A stretch of 64,000 nucleotides of DNA from Chitinophaga ginsengisoli (GTDB taxonomy: Bacteria; Bacteroidota; Bacteroidia; Chitinophagales; Chitinophagaceae), in assembly GCF_003014595.1 (NCBI RefSeq), contig NZ_PYGK01000014.1, forward strand, positions 1 through 64,000, in the 5' to 3' direction. A program made the position numbers and the translations under genes. This document shows positions 33,177 through 43,194 of this stretch, piece after piece (the stretch's first letter is position 1; each line of letters starts with the position of its first letter). A model generated the notes under the pieces. The model made no database searches and had not been told where the DNA came from. It worked only from the letters and a program-made list of their open reading frames with translations.

Positions 33177-35624
33177 ATGCAAGTATTAAAATTCGGCGGA
33201 ACTTCCATGGGAAGTGCCCAATCCATAGAACAGGTTTGTAATATCATACAAAACAAAAAGCCTAACGGGCGTTTTTCCATTGTTGCCTCCGCCATGAGTG
33301 GCATTACCGATAAGCTGATCCAGTGTGGAACACTTGCCGGACAAGGACAGGAACAATATAAGGACGTATTACAGGAGATCGAAAATAAGCACCTGGATAC
33401 CATCCGCACCTTATTTCCCATTACCGTACAGAGTGGCATCATCAGTCAGATTAAGAAACGCTTAAACACCCTTGAAACCCTCTGTGACGGGATCTTCCAG
33501 GTGGGTGAACTAAGCGCCCGGTCGTTGGATAAGATCATGAGTTTCGGAGAACTCGTTTCCTCCTACCTCCTCGCCGAAAAGCTGAAATCAAACGGCCTGA
33601 AAGCAGTATGGAAAGATAGCCGCGAGCTGATTGTTACTGATAATAATTTTGGTAACGCAGCAGTTAATTTCCTGGCTACTAACCATCAGACTACACAGTT
33701 CTACCAGCAGCAGAACGCCGACTTCGTGGTATTACCCGGTTTCGTTGCCGCTACTACCGATGGTGAAACCACGACCCTTGGCCGCGGTGGCTCTGATTAT
33801 ACCGCTGCCATCGTTGCTGCTGCCCTGCATGCAGACGTCCTGGATATATGGACGGATGTAAGCGGTATGATGACAGCCGATCCCCGTATGGTATCACAGG
33901 CCATTCCTATCCCGCATATCTCTTATGAGGAAGCGATGGAGCTGTCCCACTTCGGCGCGAAAGTGATCTACCCTCCTACCATACAGCCGGTCATGGATAA
34001 GCACATCCCTATCTGGATCAAAAATACCTTTGCACCGGATGACTATGGTACCCTGATCCATTCTCAGGATGGCAATGGCCGTACTTATCCCGTAACCGGT
34101 ATCAGCGGCATCCAGAAAATAGCCCTGCTGACACTGGAGGGTAGTGGTATGGTGGGTATACCTGGTTTCTCTAAAAGACTGTTCGAAGCATTGCTGAGTG
34201 AACGTGTGAACGTGATCCTCATCACCCAGAGCTCTTCGGAACACTCCATCACTGTAGGTATCCACGAAGCAGATATGCTGAAAGCCAAAACAGCGGTAGA
34301 CAGCGAATTCTCTCAGGAGATACTGGAAAAACGTATAGAACCACTCATCGTGGAAAGAGATATGAGCATCGTAGCGGTGGTGGGCGATAAGATGAAGAAC
34401 CATCACGGTACCAGTGGTAAACTCTTTGCAGCACTGGGTCGTAATGGTGTGAACGTACGCGCTATAGCACAGGGTTCTACCGAAAAGAACATCTCTGCTG
34501 TGATCAACAAAGCTGATGTAAAAAAAGCACTGAACGTCATACACGAAGCCTTCTTTGAAGAGCCACTAAAACAGGTGAACGTGTTCATCGCAGGTGTAGG
34601 TAATGTAGGCGGTAAACTGCTCGAACAACTGGACCAGCAGCATAAATTCCTGATGAACGAACTCGGTCTGCACGTGCGTGTAGCCGGTATCGCTAACAGT
34701 AAAAAGATGGCCTTTGGTCATGAAGCGATCAACCTCCCTGAATGGAAGACTGTCCTGGAAAGCGGTGAAGCTTCCGACATGCTCGCCTTCGCACAAAAGA
34801 TAAAAGCACTCAACCTTCGTAACAGCGTATTTGTTGATAATACAGCCAGTCCGGAAGTAGCGGCTACCTATGGAGAGTTTCTCCAGCATGGTATTTCCGT
34901 GGTGACCTGTAATAAGATCGCCTGTTCTTCAGACTACGCTTATTATAAAAGCCTGAAAGATACGGCACGCAAATACAATGCTTCCTTCCTGTTTGAAACC
35001 AACGTAGGTGCAGGTTTGCCGGTGATCAACACCTTAAATGACCTGATCCGCAGTGGCGATAAAGTGAACAGTATTGAAGCGGTGTTGAGTGGAAGTCTCA
35101 ACTTTGTATTCAACAATTTCGTGAACGGCGCCAGCTTCCGTCAGGTAGTGAAAGCGGCACAGGACGAAGGATATACAGAACCGGATCCACGTATCGACCT
35201 CAGTGGTGTGGACGTAATGCGTAAGATCCTCATCCTGGCACGCGAAAGCGGTGCGAAGATGGAACTGGATGATATCACCAACCATTCTTTCCTGCCGGTA
35301 GAAGCATTGGAAGCACCTTCTGTAGATGCTTTCTATGAGCAACTGGACGTACATGCAGGCCATTTCCTGGCATTGCGTGAAAAGGCAGATGCAGAAGGCA
35401 AACGCCTGAAGTTCGTAGCCCGCTATGAAAACGGAAAGGCATCTGTAGGCTTACAGTCTATCGCGCCGGATCATCCGTTCTTCAAGCTGGAAGGAAAAGA
35501 TAATATCGTACTCTATACCACCAACCGCTATGCGGAACAACCACTGATCGTAAAAGGCGCCGGTGCGGGGGCAGATGTAACGGCTTCCGGTATATTTGCT
35601 GATATCATCAGATCAGCCAGATAA
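33177..35624 (+). CDS. thrA: Bifunctional aspartate kinase/homoserine dehydrogenase I
   Basis: An 815-residue fusion catalysing the first and third steps from aspartate to threonine. The kinase domain starts MQVLKFGGTSMGSAQSIEQV and includes TLGRGGSDYTAAI near residue 202. A central pair of ACT domains spans about 315-460 (GIPGFSKRLFEALLSERVNVILITQSSSEHSI; GKLFAALGRNGVNVRAIAQGSTEKNISAVI). The homoserine dehydrogenase domain from about 463 has the NAD fold VNVFIAGVGNVGGKLLEQL, then NKIACSSDYAYYKSL, FETNVGAGLPVINTLNDLI and EGYTEPDPRIDLSGVDVMRKILILARE. First gene of thrA-thrB-thrC, preceded by a probable leader peptide. Confidence 0.97.
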   Translation: MQVLKFGGTSMGSAQSIEQVCNIIQNKKPNGRFSIVASAMSGITDKLIQCGTLAGQGQEQYKDVLQEIENKHLDTIRTLFPITVQSGIISQIKKRLNTLETLCDGIFQVGELSARSLDKIMSFGELVSSYLLAEKLKSNGLKAVWKDSRELIVTDNNFGNAAVNFLATNHQTTQFYQQQNADFVVLPGFVAATTDGETTTLGRGGSDYTAAIVAAALHADVLDIWTDVSGMMTADPRMVSQAIPIPHISYEEAMELSHFGAKVIYPPTIQPVMDKHIPIWIKNTFAPDDYGTLIHSQDGNGRTYPVTGISGIQKIALLTLEGSGMVGIPGFSKRLFEALLSERVNVILITQSSSEHSITVGIHEADMLKAKTAVDSEFSQEILEKRIEPLIVERDMSIVAVVGDKMKNHHGTSGKLFAALGRNGVNVRAIAQGSTEKNISAVINKADVKKALNVIHEAFFEEPLKQVNVFIAGVGNVGGKLLEQLDQQHKFLMNELGLHVRVAGIANSKKMAFGHEAINLPEWKTVLESGEASDMLAFAQKIKALNLRNSVFVDNTASPEVAATYGEFLQHGISVVTCNKIACSSDYAYYKSLKDTARKYNASFLFETNVGAGLPVINTLNDLIRSGDKVNSIEAVLSGSLNFVFNNFVNGASFRQVVKAAQDEGYTEPDPRIDLSGVDVMRKILILARESGAKMELDDITNHSFLPVEALEAPSVDAFYEQLDVHAGHFLALREKADAEGKRLKFVARYENGKASVGLQSIAPDHPFFKLEGKDNIVLYTTNRYAEQPLIVKGAGAGADVTASGIFADIIRSAR

Positions 35625-35663
35625 ACCGTATATCAGTAACGTATACTTAAATTTTGACTCCTC

Positions 35664-36599
35664 ATGGGAAATGACTGTATAAAAGTATTCGCCCCTGCTA
35701 CTGTTGCCAATGTAGCCTGCGGCTTTGATGTGATCGGACTGGCCATGGATGCTCCCGGCGATGAGATGATCATGCGAAAGAGTGATAAACCCGGCGTTAC
35801 CATTACAGCAGTACATGGCGCTTCTCTTTCCACGGACCCTGCCCAGAACGTATGTGGTGTTGCCATCCAGGCATTGCTGCAAAAGTATGGACAGCCCGAT
35901 GCCGGCATAGAACTGGAACTGTTTAAGAATATCCCTCCCGGTAGTGGTATAGGCTCTTCTGCCGCCAGTTCAGCTGGTGCTGTAGTAGGCGCCAATCATC
36001 TGCTGGGCAATCCTTTCACACCCAAACAGCTGGTACGTTTTGCTATGGAAGGCGAAAGACTGGCCAGCGGCGCAGCGCATGCCGACAACGTGGCTCCTGC
36101 TATACTGGGTGGCTTCACTCTCGTAAGGAGTTACAAACCCCTGGACATTACCGGCCTGCATACGCCGTCAGAACTGTGGGTGACCGTTATACATCCGCAG
36201 ATAGAAGTAAAAACTTCCGATGCCCGTGAGATCCTGAAACAAAAAGTACTGATGACAGACGCCATCCGCCAGTGGGGGAACGTAGGTGCACTCGTGGCAG
36301 GGCTTTACCAGGAAAATTATGACCTGATCAGCCGCTCCCTCGAAGACGCTATCGTAGAGCCGGTACGTGCGATACTCATTCCTGCTTTCTTTGAACTGAA
36401 AGTAAAATGTAAGGAAGCCGGTGCACTGGGTGGAGGTATCTCCGGTTCCGGTCCTTCTGTCTTCATGCTGAGCAGAGGCGAGGAAAATGCCCGTAAGGTA
36501 GCCGCGATGATGGATACTGTTTATGCGCCCCTGGGCGTGGATTACAAGATCCACGTATCGAAAATAAATACGGAAGGTGTGAAAATTACAAAAGTGTAA
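35664..36599 (+). CDS. thrB: Homoserine kinase
   Basis: A 311-residue GHMP-family kinase that phosphorylates homoserine. Motif 1 is at the N-terminus (IKVFAPATVANVACGFDVIGLAMDAPGD), the ATP loop IPPGSGIGSSAASSAGAVVGAN is at about 92-113, and the GHMP C-terminal motif GGGISGSGPSVFMLS is at about 257. Length and order match typical ThrB. It starts 39 nt after thrA and is followed by thrC after 6 nt. Confidence 0.96.
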   Translation: MGNDCIKVFAPATVANVACGFDVIGLAMDAPGDEMIMRKSDKPGVTITAVHGASLSTDPAQNVCGVAIQALLQKYGQPDAGIELELFKNIPPGSGIGSSAASSAGAVVGANHLLGNPFTPKQLVRFAMEGERLASGAAHADNVAPAILGGFTLVRSYKPLDITGLHTPSELWVTVIHPQIEVKTSDAREILKQKVLMTDAIRQWGNVGALVAGLYQENYDLISRSLEDAIVEPVRAILIPAFFELKVKCKEAGALGGGISGSGPSVFMLSRGEENARKVAAMMDTVYAPLGVDYKIHVSKINTEGVKITKV

Positions 36600-36605
36600 A
36601 GTCTA

Positions 36606-37919
36606 ATGAAATATTTCAGTCTACAGAATAAACAACACATTGTCTCTTTCGAGGATGCAGTAGTACAGGGCCTTGCGCCGGATAAGGGTTTATATTTCCC
36701 TGAGCGCATTCCTTCCTTTGAAAAGGATTTTATCGACAACATCGAAAAACAGGATGACCTTGATATAGCCTACACTGCCATCCGGCCTTTTGTAGGTGAT
36801 GAGATACCGGAAGCGATCCTGCGACAGATCATTGCGGATACCCTGAGCTTTCCTTTTCCTGTTGAAAAGGTAGCAGGTAACATCTATGCACTGGAACTGT
36901 TCCATGGTCCTACCCTGGCCTTCAAAGACGTAGGCGCCCGCTTCATGGCCGGCTGCCTGGGTTACTTCAGGAGGAATGATACCCGCCCGGTAACTGTGCT
37001 CGTTGCTACCTCCGGCGATACCGGCGGTGCAGTGGCGCACGGCTTCTATAATGTACCTGGCGTACGTGTGGTGATCCTTTACCCATCTGGTAAGGTCAGC
37101 ACCCTGCAGGAAAAACAGCTCACCACCCTGAACGGTAACATCACCGCGCTAGAGATAGCTGGTACCTTTGACGATTGCCAACGTATGGTGAAAACCGCTT
37201 TCCTGGATGCGGAACTACAGGCCCACTGCCTGCTTACCAGCGCCAACTCCATCAATGTAGCCCGTTGGTTACCGCAGATGTTCTACTACCTGCTGGCATG
37301 GAAACAGCTGAAAACAGCCTATCCTAACGTTGTTTTCTCTGTACCCAGCGGCAACTTTGGTAACATCTGTGCAGGTATGATGGCGGCTGCCATGGGACTG
37401 CCCATTAAACATTTTGTGGCCAGCACCAACGTCAACGATACGGTTCCAAGGTTCATGCAGACCGGCCAGTATACCCCCGGACAGGCAACACCTACCCTAT
37501 CTAACGCCATGGACGTAGCCGATCCGAGCAACTTCGTTCGTATACTGGAACTCTTCGCCAACAGTCTGCCAGCCCTGAAGGAAAAGCTGACTTCCATCTC
37601 CTTTGATGATAAAGCGACTGTTGCCACGATGGAACAGGTATGGAAGGAATACCAGTACATGCTGGACCCTCACGGTGCGGTAGGTTATCTCGGCTTACAG
37701 CAATACCTGCAGCAGACAGGCGCACATGCAGACAACAATACAGCTGGCGTTTTCCTCGAAACAGCACACCCGGTGAAATTTGCCGATACTGCTCCCGCTT
37801 CCCTGCAGGACAAGATCGTCACTCCGGAAAAGGTACAATCCCTGTATGCACTCGAGAAGAAAGCTGTACAGCTGCCAAACGACTATAAAGCACTGAAAGA
37901 TTGGCTGACCGCCAATTGA
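36606..37919 (+). CDS. thrC: Threonine synthase
   Basis: A 437-residue PLP-dependent enzyme converting O-phosphohomoserine to threonine. The PLP lysine lies in FHGPTLAFKDVGARFM at about residue 110. The phosphate loop TSGDTGGAVAHGFYNVPGVRVVILYPSGKVS and SVPSGNFGNICAGMMAAAMGLPI are also present. It is the longer ThrC form, beginning MKYFSLQNKQHIVSFEDAVVQGLAPDKGLYFPE. Last gene of the operon, followed by a terminator at 37942-37968. Confidence 0.96.
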   Translation: MKYFSLQNKQHIVSFEDAVVQGLAPDKGLYFPERIPSFEKDFIDNIEKQDDLDIAYTAIRPFVGDEIPEAILRQIIADTLSFPFPVEKVAGNIYALELFHGPTLAFKDVGARFMAGCLGYFRRNDTRPVTVLVATSGDTGGAVAHGFYNVPGVRVVILYPSGKVSTLQEKQLTTLNGNITALEIAGTFDDCQRMVKTAFLDAELQAHCLLTSANSINVARWLPQMFYYLLAWKQLKTAYPNVVFSVPSGNFGNICAGMMAAAMGLPIKHFVASTNVNDTVPRFMQTGQYTPGQATPTLSNAMDVADPSNFVRILELFANSLPALKEKLTSISFDDKATVATMEQVWKEYQYMLDPHGAVGYLGLQQYLQQTGAHADNNTAGVFLETAHPVKFADTAPASLQDKIVTPEKVQSLYALEKKAVQLPNDYKALKDWLTAN

Positions 37920-37941
37920 TCCGGCATGCAACAACACAAGA

Positions 37942-37968
37942 AGGCTGGCCCCAGGGTCAGCTTTTTTT
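37942..37968 (+). terminator. Terminator of thrABC
   Basis: GCTGGCCC pairs with GGGTCAGC (stem 37944-37961, one G-T wobble), directly followed by TTTTTTT. Located about 25 nt after the thrC stop. Confidence 0.8.
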
Positions 37969-38027
37969 GTGCCTGCCTGAATAACCGCTAACGCCAAAAG
38001 ATCGGGCATTTTTTATATTATTGTCAT

Positions 38028-39041
38028 ATGAAATACCTGTTCCTTTTATCATTATCCATTCCCTTTTTCTTTTCCTGCCAGTCCGGCAAGCCGGAAGAGC
38101 AGACCGCCCATAACGATGCCGACTCTTCCCTGTACGCTCCTTTGGTGCTCCCTTTAACGGATTCCATCGCGCAGTTTCCGAACAATGAAGCACTCTATTT
38201 CCGCCGGGCCCTGCTCCTCTTTAATACCGATCCCTTACTGGCAGAAAAGGACTTTGAAAAGGCAGCGGAGCTAAAACCAGACGTTACCGACTTCTGGGCA
38301 GGCGCAGGTGAAGCGGCATTGGTACTAAAGGACTATCCCCGTTCTATCGCGCATTTTAAAAAGGCGTTGAAGACCGCTCCGGGCTATCCTTACCTGGAAT
38401 ACCAGCTGGCCACCGCGATGATAGAGAACAAGCAGTATAAGTCGGCAGACAGCGTGGCGTCTATCCTTGGACAATCAGAAGGCACGCACGATAAGGCCTT
38501 CTATCTGAAAGCCCGTATTGCCGAAGATAACAAGGATACTACCCAGGCCATCAATCACCTCACCACCGCCATCGATAAAGCGGGTTTACAGAGCGATTAC
38601 AGCGCTGTAATGGAGCTGGGCGATTTACTACACATCAGACACTCTCCGGCCGCTATAAAGTACTATAAACTAGCAGCGCGTTTAGATTCTATAAATTCTG
38701 AACCACTGATCTCTCTGGCAGAGTACTATGAAGAGAACGGTAACTATACAGAAGCGATCGCTACCTACAACAGTAGCATCACCACCGATCCTGACGATGA
38801 CAGGGCCTACCTCGCTTTAGGCAGGATCAACATGAAGAAGAAGGATTGGAAAGAAGCCTACCGTTATTTCGATCTGGCGGCAAAAGCCTCCCCAGCCAAT
38901 GCAGAAGCCTATTACTACCGTGCACAGTGTCTGGAGAATATGGGTCGCAAAGAAGATGCTATAGACGATTATGTGAAGGCGCTCACTTTTAAGAAAGATT
39001 ATCCGGAAGCAAAAGCTGCGCTGGACAAACTCAAGAAATAA
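38028..39041 (+). CDS. TPR-repeat lipoprotein
   Basis: A 337-residue exported lipoprotein. The signal ends FFFSC with Cys17. The remainder is tetratricopeptide repeats: NNEALYFRRALLLFNTDPLLAEKDFEKAAELKP, then several further units to PEAKAALDKLKK. Such proteins act as scaffolds. No partner is evident. Transcribed with rpe, which begins 29 nt downstream. Confidence 0.88.
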   Translation: MKYLFLLSLSIPFFFSCQSGKPEEQTAHNDADSSLYAPLVLPLTDSIAQFPNNEALYFRRALLLFNTDPLLAEKDFEKAAELKPDVTDFWAGAGEAALVLKDYPRSIAHFKKALKTAPGYPYLEYQLATAMIENKQYKSADSVASILGQSEGTHDKAFYLKARIAEDNKDTTQAINHLTTAIDKAGLQSDYSAVMELGDLLHIRHSPAAIKYYKLAARLDSINSEPLISLAEYYEENGNYTEAIATYNSSITTDPDDDRAYLALGRINMKKKDWKEAYRYFDLAAKASPANAEAYYYRAQCLENMGRKEDAIDDYVKALTFKKDYPEAKAALDKLKK

Positions 39042-39070
39042 CAGTTATATTCGTACACAACTTTAAACGC

Positions 39071-39736
39071 GTGGCTTTGGAAAATAGAAACACATTTGTC
39101 GCACCCTCTCTGCTGGCGTCCAATTTCCTGGAATTGGGCAAAGAAGTAGACATGTTAAATCGCAGTGAAGCTGACTGGTTGCACCTGGACGTAATGGATG
39201 GCAGATTCGTACCGAATATCAGCTTTGGATTACCCGTCATATCACAGATCAGGAAGGCTACTACAAAGACCTGTGACGTGCATCTCATGATAGAAGAACC
39301 GGAAAAATATGCGGAGGACTTTAAAAAGGCCGGCGCAGACATTCTGACGGTTCACTATGAAGCCTGTACGCACCTGCACAGGAACATTCAGCAGATCAAA
39401 GGACTTGGCATGAAAGCCGGCGTAGCACTGAATCCGCACACGCCCGTACATCTGCTGGAAAACGTTATCAATGACATCGACCTTATACTGATCATGAGTG
39501 TTAACCCTGGCTTCGGCGGACAACACTTCATTCCGAAGAGCCTTGAAAAGATCCGTCAGGCCCGGGAGATGATCAATCACTACAAGGCCCATGCCCTCAT
39601 TGAAGTTGATGGTGGTATCAACATCGACAATGCCGGCGACATCTTCAAGGCAGGCGCTAATGTGCTTGTTGCGGGCAGCACCGTCTTCTCCTCCAAAGAT
39701 CCTGAAGCGACCATCAGCGCTTTAAGGAATGCTTAA
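39071..39736 (+). CDS. rpe: Ribulose-phosphate 3-epimerase
   Basis: A 221-residue TIM-barrel enzyme of the pentose phosphate pathway that interconverts ribulose-5-phosphate and xylulose-5-phosphate. Motifs: APSLLASNF, WLHLDVMDGRFVPNISFG (metal His and Asp), CDVHLMIEEP, VNPGFGGQHFIPKSLEKI and the catalytic VDGGINIDNA near 176. The start is GTG at 39071, since no ATG is available near the conserved N-terminus. Confidence 0.96.
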   Translation: MALENRNTFVAPSLLASNFLELGKEVDMLNRSEADWLHLDVMDGRFVPNISFGLPVISQIRKATTKTCDVHLMIEEPEKYAEDFKKAGADILTVHYEACTHLHRNIQQIKGLGMKAGVALNPHTPVHLLENVINDIDLILIMSVNPGFGGQHFIPKSLEKIRQAREMINHYKAHALIEVDGGINIDNAGDIFKAGANVLVAGSTVFSSKDPEATISALRNA

Positions 39737-39768
39737 AAACATGTTCCAACACATACTGCAATAAAATA

Positions 39769-39801
39769 CGGGAGGGTTATACCATTGGTACAACCCTCCC
39801 G
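39769..39801. terminator. Terminator between rpe and the response regulator gene
   Basis: Perfect 10-bp arms CGGGAGGGTT (39769-39778) and AACCCTCCCG (39792-39801). The minus strand continues TATTTTATT, so it mainly serves the response regulator transcript, and it may also block rpe read-through. Confidence 0.75.
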
Positions 39802-39822
39802 CTAAAAATATAATGCTGTTAC

Positions 39823-40218
39823 TCAGCTCGCCTGCAACTTGGTAATGATCTCGCTGGACAAAGGCTTGGTCAGATACCCTTTCACAAAAGAGTAATTATC
39901 TACCTTCTTCCGGTCCTTATCATCAATAGATGACGTCAGCACAAAAATACCTATCTGCTTAGCGAGATCTTTATAAAAGCTGGCATAATCATTCAGGAAA
40001 TCCCATCCATCCATGACTGGCATATTAAGATCCAGTAAGATCAGATCTGGCAATTGCTCCGGTTCGAAGGAGTATTGGCGCAGATAATCCAACACATCCT
40101 GTGCATCCGAAAAGGCCCGCACGTTTTCGCCTATCCCCTGTCGTTTGATCATTATGTTCGCGATCTGCTGATGTATCGGATCATCATCTACGATAAAAAT
40201 CATGTTGTGCGATTGCAT
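39823..40218 (-). CDS. Single-domain response regulator
   Basis: A 131-residue CheY-like receiver without an output domain. Acidic pocket DDD at 11-13, phosphoacceptor Asp63 (LLDLNMPVMDGWDFL), the Thr/Ser switch FVLTSS and the conserved Lys in GYLTKPL. The ATG at 40218 starts 7 nt beyond the stop of the upstream histidine kinase, so the two are co-transcribed and probably a phosphorelay pair. A longer frame upstream would overlap the kinase and lacks domain support. Confidence 0.9.
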   Translation of the reverse strand: MQSHNMIFIVDDDPIHQQIANIMIKRQGIGENVRAFSDAQDVLDYLRQYSFEPEQLPDLILLDLNMPVMDGWDFLNDYASFYKDLAKQIGIFVLTSSIDDKDRKKVDNYSFVKGYLTKPLSSEIITKLQAS

Positions 40219-40225
40219 ACAGGGA

Positions 40226-42478
40226 TTATTCAGTTTTAAAGGTAATAATAAATTTCGTACCCTGACCCGGTGTACTCTCCGCCCGGATGCTTCCACCCAT
40301 TGCTTCTACCTGCGTTTTGGTAATGAACAGACCGATCCCTTTTGCATCTTTATTTTTGTGAAACGTTTTCCGGAAACCAAACAACTTATGCCCAAAACGC
40401 TCCATATCGATACCTAAACCATTGTCTTCAGCCGTCAGAATTGTATAACCATTTTCCTGCCAGCTCATAAAATGCAGGCTGGGCCGGCGTTCCTGCGTAC
40501 GGTAACGGATGGCATTGGTAATGAGATTCTGCAGAATGCTGTCCAGGTACAGACGGGGAAATTGCAGAACAGGCGCATGCTCAAAGTTGGTCGTCAGCAA
40601 AATACCACTCTTTTCGATATCCGCAAATAGGACATCTTTTACATACTGCAGCCGCTGTGAAAAGGCCAGCTCTTCCCGGTCCATATCTACATTCTTACGG
40701 ATCTGTACAACATCTACCAGGTCATTGAGCGTCTCGTCTATTTTGAATATTACTTCCTGTAGTAAGGAAAGATACTGCTCCCTTTCTTGCGGCAAACGCG
40801 AATCATTATGCATCTGCATAAGCGCTTTGAGATTAGCGATAGGCGCCCGCAGGTTATGCGAAGTAATATGTGCAAAGTCTTCCAGCTGCTGATTCTGGTT
40901 CACGAGACTCTTGTTCAGCTTATTCAGTTGCTTGTTCGCGCGGAAAAGGTCCTTTTGCATGTTGCGGCTATCCGTAATATCCCGGATAAAGACTGAAACA
41001 GTACCATCCCTCATAGGAGTAATCAGGAACTCATACCATTTGTACCGGCGGGGAAAGTAACTACTGAAAGAAGCAGAACTGGTGCCTGCCAGCGCGGCTG
41101 AGAAGCGGGCCCTGAACGGTGTGGCATATCCCAGTTCCGGCAAGATCTCATAGATGCTCTCTCCCGCGAAGATCCGTCTGCCAGCCATCTCTTCCGCTTT
41201 GCGATTGGCGAATGACAACGTACCGTCTTTTTCCATAGTAGTATATCCCATGTCGACCGCGTCAAAGAAGAGATGCAGCTGTTCCGTATTACGCTGTAGC
41301 TGGTTACGCATCTGCTGTTCCATTTTCCGGTCGGTAATATCATTCACCAGCACGGCAACGATCTGTTGCTTATCCACAGGGTCTTTCAGGGGGAACAGGG
41401 TCAGGTCCAGCCATACTTCCCGGCTTTGTGTCGTCCAGCGACTGTCTTTAGAGAAGTCCAGCTGCTTTTCCACGCGGATCACTTTATTGGCCACCATCAC
41501 TTCCTTAAAGAGTTTATCCAGGCCATACAAACGGGCAAAAGGATCGCTCATGACATTAAAAGGCGCTTCCGTCTCCTCGTATTCATACTGGAAAAACTCA
41601 CGCTGGGTATGATTAATACGGCGGATAAAGCCGAAATGGTCGAATTGAATATAACCGATAGGCAGATGTTCTATGATCAGGTCCAGCAGGCGGGAACTCT
41701 TTTCCAGTCGTCTGAAGGAGAGCTGCTTCTCAGTGATATCTTTCATCACCAGCTGTAAACTCGTAACAACACCTTGTTCATCAGTCACAGCAAATACGGT
41801 GGCATCATAATACGAGGGCAATATCCTGACCACGCCGTTAGTTTCCCGTTCGCGGTATCCGAGCAGTATCTCTTTCCTGGCGGATGATTTGGTATATAAT
41901 ACATCTTCAAACAGTTCACAAAGGCCTGTTTCCTGGAAAAGCGGCTCTTCAAACAGGTTATACCCCGGCCGCGACATGGCGGGGTCTATCGCATTCCATA
42001 TTTCCTGTTGCACTTCGTTGGCACAATGGTGAATACCTTCAGGAGTGAACTGTTGTAATCCACAGGGCAAGGAGCGTAAAAGCGCATCGCTATCCGCCAG
42101 GGATCGCCGGCTACTGATGTCAGTACCTGTCAACAGTAAACATTCTCCAGCGGCAGTCAGCTGCCATTGCACCCACTGACGGGTATGGCAATACATATCC
42201 ACACAGGCATTCCTGCCCATGGCATGCAGATGGCAAAGCATGGGCCAGTACACATTGGTGTGTTTACCTATCACATCATTAAAATGCAGACTACTTACAT
42301 TTTCTGCCGGATGAAATTCCCCCTCCGGTACCCGCAGCCATTCCGCTGCCCCCTGATTGACATATAACAGGTTACCGTGCAGATCCAGTAACAGCGCTGG
42401 TATAGCTCTCGTTAGCGCGTTACCCATTATGGCATTCATCATAAAATCCCGAACGATAATCCCTTTAAAAATACTCAA
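40226..42478 (-). CDS. Multi-PAS sensor histidine kinase
   Basis: A 750-residue kinase with no transmembrane segment, so probably cytosolic. Four PAS-like sensor units are suggested at about residues 20-125, 130-250, 260-385 and 395-505, the third and fourth with typical ITDRK/ITDSR ends. A coiled linker leads to the phosphoacceptor region ITSHNLRAPIANL with His541. The ATPase domain has the N box around 651-655 (NLITNAIRYR), DNGLGID (685-691) and GIGLFIT (714-720). Its likely partner is the receiver protein encoded immediately downstream. Signal unknown. Confidence 0.9.
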   Translation of the reverse strand: MSIFKGIIVRDFMMNAIMGNALTRAIPALLLDLHGNLLYVNQGAAEWLRVPEGEFHPAENVSSLHFNDVIGKHTNVYWPMLCHLHAMGRNACVDMYCHTRQWVQWQLTAAGECLLLTGTDISSRRSLADSDALLRSLPCGLQQFTPEGIHHCANEVQQEIWNAIDPAMSRPGYNLFEEPLFQETGLCELFEDVLYTKSSARKEILLGYRERETNGVVRILPSYYDATVFAVTDEQGVVTSLQLVMKDITEKQLSFRRLEKSSRLLDLIIEHLPIGYIQFDHFGFIRRINHTQREFFQYEYEETEAPFNVMSDPFARLYGLDKLFKEVMVANKVIRVEKQLDFSKDSRWTTQSREVWLDLTLFPLKDPVDKQQIVAVLVNDITDRKMEQQMRNQLQRNTEQLHLFFDAVDMGYTTMEKDGTLSFANRKAEEMAGRRIFAGESIYEILPELGYATPFRARFSAALAGTSSASFSSYFPRRYKWYEFLITPMRDGTVSVFIRDITDSRNMQKDLFRANKQLNKLNKSLVNQNQQLEDFAHITSHNLRAPIANLKALMQMHNDSRLPQEREQYLSLLQEVIFKIDETLNDLVDVVQIRKNVDMDREELAFSQRLQYVKDVLFADIEKSGILLTTNFEHAPVLQFPRLYLDSILQNLITNAIRYRTQERRPSLHFMSWQENGYTILTAEDNGLGIDMERFGHKLFGFRKTFHKNKDAKGIGLFITKTQVEAMGGSIRAESTPGQGTKFIITFKTE

Positions 42479-42582
42479 TATATGATTAAAAATGGCTATT
42501 CTTTATAACTATCTGACAGGTCGACAGTCATTTATATTATTTAAGCACGTAATTTTGCGTTTTTCCACAATGTGGATTTCGC

Positions 42583-42616
42583 TTTTTCAGCAAATGTCAA
42601 AGGATAAATATCTTTG
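42583..42616 (+). promoter_or_regulatory. Candidate promoter of purE
   Basis: TATCTTTG at 42609-42616 matches TAnnTTTG exactly. A T-rich TTTTTC lies 20 bp upstream in place of the -33 TTTG. Located 39 nt before the purE start. Confidence 0.45.
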
Positions 42617-42655
42617 GGCAAATACTAACACGGCACAAATAAAATACACATAGCG

Positions 42656-43111
42656 ATGAAAGTACTCATTCTCATGGGATCAGAAAGTGACAAACCGGTA
42701 ATGCAGGAATCACTCAATTTTTTACAGTTCTTTGGTATTGAAGGTGAAATGATAGTAGCATCTGCACACCGCAATCCTGATAAAGTAAGAGAGCTGTGTA
42801 TTACAGCGCAGGAAAAAGGCTTTGGCGTGGTTATTGCCGCTGCTGGTATGGCTGCCGCTCTTCCTGGTGTAGTTTCTGCATATACCTCCCTGCCTGTTTT
42901 AGGAGTACCATTGGATGGTGGCTTACCTGGTGGTATTGATGCACTGTATTCCATCGTACAAATGCCTGCTGGTCTGCCGGTAGGTACACTTGCAGTAGGT
43001 AAAGCCGGTGCGAGAAATGCAGCGGTACTGGCTGCACGTATCCTGGCGCTGAGCAATCCTGCAGTGGCAGAAAAAGTGGAAGCCTTCAAAAAACAAGGTT
43101 ATAAACTATAG
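42656..43111 (+). CDS. purE: N5-carboxyaminoimidazole ribonucleotide mutase
   Basis: A 151-residue class I PurE of purine biosynthesis. Motifs: ILMGSESDKPVM at the N-terminus, VASAHRNPDKV with the catalytic His, AAGMAAALPGVVSAYTSLPVLGVP, and GGIDALYSIVQMPAGLPVGTLAVGKAGARNAA. purK is not adjacent. A 14-bp perfect hairpin follows the gene, with phoH downstream. Confidence 0.95.
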   Translation: MKVLILMGSESDKPVMQESLNFLQFFGIEGEMIVASAHRNPDKVRELCITAQEKGFGVVIAAAGMAAALPGVVSAYTSLPVLGVPLDGGLPGGIDALYSIVQMPAGLPVGTLAVGKAGARNAAVLAARILALSNPAVAEKVEAFKKQGYKL

Positions 43112-43122
43112 GTTTCTTAATG

Positions 43123-43157
43123 TAAGGTGTTTAAGGTATATTGCCTTAAACACCTTA
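43123..43157 (+). terminator. Strong hairpin after purE
   Basis: Perfect 14-bp arms TAAGGTGTTTAAGG (43123-43136) and CCTTAAACACCTTA (43144-43157) with a 7-nt loop. No T run follows, so termination efficiency is uncertain. Confidence 0.6.
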
Positions 43158-43194
43158 TACACAGACACCTCAAACGCTCTAAATAAAATATCAC